This document shows positions 63,020-64,000 of a stretch of DNA of 64,000 bases, one piece after another (positions within the stretch are counted from its first letter, which is position 1; the number at the start of each line of letters is the position of its first letter). A program made the translations under genes and the position numbers. The stretch spans positions 54,998,720 through 55,062,719 of the forward strand of contig OZ010600.1 of the NCBI GenBank assembly GCA_963932145.1, written 5' to 3'. The notes under the pieces are model-generated. The model worked only from the letters and a program-made list of their open reading frames with translations, was not told where the DNA came from and searched no databases. The DNA is from Acanthosepion lycidas (lineage: Eukaryota; Mollusca; Cephalopoda; Sepiida; Sepiidae).

Positions 63020-63960
63020 TGAAACAAAGACATGAGTACTGAACTGTTATGCAATATCAGTCCTCCTATATGGCAGTGAATGATGGACAATTTCTTTCAT
63101 AACGTTGGCGTTCATGGCTCTCCACAATTTCTTGTCCTTTCTAGCTTTTAATAAATTTTGTCTTTTCGCTATTTCAGCTAAAACTTTTCCGTCTTCCATT
63201 TACTCAACTTAACTATGTAGGTTATGCGTTGTTTTCTTCTGTCCCGCTTAAATTCTATCTGTCCTGTGAGTATCACATTTTGCAAGCCTACTTTCCTCGT
63301 GTGCCCTAGAAACCGCAACCGTCTCTTCCTGGAGTAAAGTATACGTGTCCTTTTTCATTTTCTCTAAAACTTCGCCATTGCTCACGTGTTCGGTCCGCAG
63401 TATTCTCAGCATCCTTCATTTCAGGTCTCTTTTTGTTAGAGATGATGATCCAGCATTCACTTTCTTATGGTAGGATTGATATTACGTAACAGTTCAGTAC
63501 ATTTTTCTTTGTTTCTCTTGCTTCAAGTCTCTTCTTCATCTGTGAGAAGATTCTCCAGCATTCGCTCCCATATAGTAGGACTGATATTACGTAACAGTTC
63601 AGTACTCTTGTCTTTGTTTCTCTTGCTTCAAGTCTCTTCTTCATCTGTGAGAAGAATATCCACCATTCGCTGCCATATAGGGGGACCGATATTACGTAAC
63701 AGTTCAGTACTCTTTTCTTTGTTTCTCTTGCTTCAAGTCTCTTATTAATCTGTGAGGAGATTCTCCAGCATTCGCTCCCATATAGTAGGACTGATATTAC
63801 GTAACAGTTCAGTACTCTTATCTTTGTTTCTGTTGATTCAAGTTCCTTCTTCATCTGTGAGGAGATTGTCCAGCATTCACTGCCGTATAGGAGGACTGAT
63901 ATTACGTAACAGTTCAATACTGTTATATGTGTTCCTAACGAAATTTTTTGTTTCTTAATA
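63020..63960 (-). pseudogene. RTE-type LINE C-terminus with in-frame 105-bp repeats
   Basis: Reading minus, the open frame 63917-63465 holds four and a half copies of a 35-residue unit, VLNCYVISVLLYGSECW plus ISSQMKKRLEARETKKR. In RTE-type proteins this VLLYGSE-W-K-LEA-E segment occurs once, in the thumb region after the polymerase core. Further downstream, in shifted frames, come the EHVSNGEVLEKM-like block and KARKDKKLWRAMNANVMK (about 63110-63170). The 105-bp unit spacing is exact (63481, 63586, 63691, 63796, 63901), so frame is preserved. The gene is otherwise broken. Confidence 0.75.
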
Positions 63961-64000
63961 CTTTTCTTGGCTTTAAGAAGGCATCTTTCGCTATACCAAT

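Overview
The window looks like intergenic or intronic DNA from a large, repeat-rich invertebrate genome. A mollusc, and among molluscs a cephalopod such as an octopus, fits best. The reasons are the density of AT, GATA, TTA and GAAA microsatellites, several tRNA-derived SINE families, Dong/R4-, RTE-, CR1- and Tx1-like LINEs, Penelope-like fragments and mariner elements. The organism call is inference. I found no convincing host protein-coding gene, no rRNA and no functional tRNA. Almost every long reading frame is either a transposon relic or a translation of a simple repeat.

Layout. 1-8.2 kb: microsatellites, a Tc1/mariner relic with terminal inverted repeats (2713-3686) and a 0.9-kb GT/GTT array. 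8.2-11.7 kb: a head-to-tail series of 3' ends of one LINE with a CCHC motif and a restriction-like endonuclease (R4/Dong type), each bounded by TTA microsatellite. 11.7-12.6 kb: a long-inverted-repeat element carrying three MADE1-like mariner MITEs. 12.6-18.5 kb: a composite SINE, a 97-bp tandem array derived from its tail, 30/55-bp and 31-bp minisatellites and a GATA array. 20.3-25.5 kb: hammerhead-bearing repeats interrupted by a 4.15-kb Tx1-like LINE, followed by a mariner-type transposase end. 26-35 kb: two probable solo LTRs, a zinc-finger relic, RTE, CR1 and Dong fragments and a composite GATA satellite. 35.7-41.5 kb: a 5.8-kb purine-rich satellite. 42-48.9 kb: Penelope-like fragments, AT tracts and hammerhead cores. 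50-54.4 kb: CR1/Jockey-type LINE relics around a CT-rich block. 54.6-64 kb: GIY-YIG retroelement relics, SINEs, a hammerhead palindrome, and RTE LINE segments that have themselves been tandemly amplified.

The most interesting signal is a recurring small RNA fold: CTGANGA, a short hairpin, then GAAA. At 48733-48784 every element of a type I hammerhead ribozyme can be traced, including an 8-bp helix I, helix III and a UH cleavage site. At least six more loci show the same architecture with increasing decay. Several lie beside GIY-YIG or Penelope-like coding relics and directly abut (AT)n tracts, and a decayed version is built into a tRNA-derived SINE family. The second notable pattern is the apparent use of TAA microsatellites as a landing site by the Dong-like LINE.

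The elements interact by nesting rather than as operons. The Tx1-like LINE breaks a hammerhead, a solo LTR splits an RTE LINE, mariner MITEs sit inside another inverted-repeat element, and SINE and LINE pieces seed new tandem arrays. All gene-like calls rest on protein motifs I recognise by eye; none was checked by a database search.
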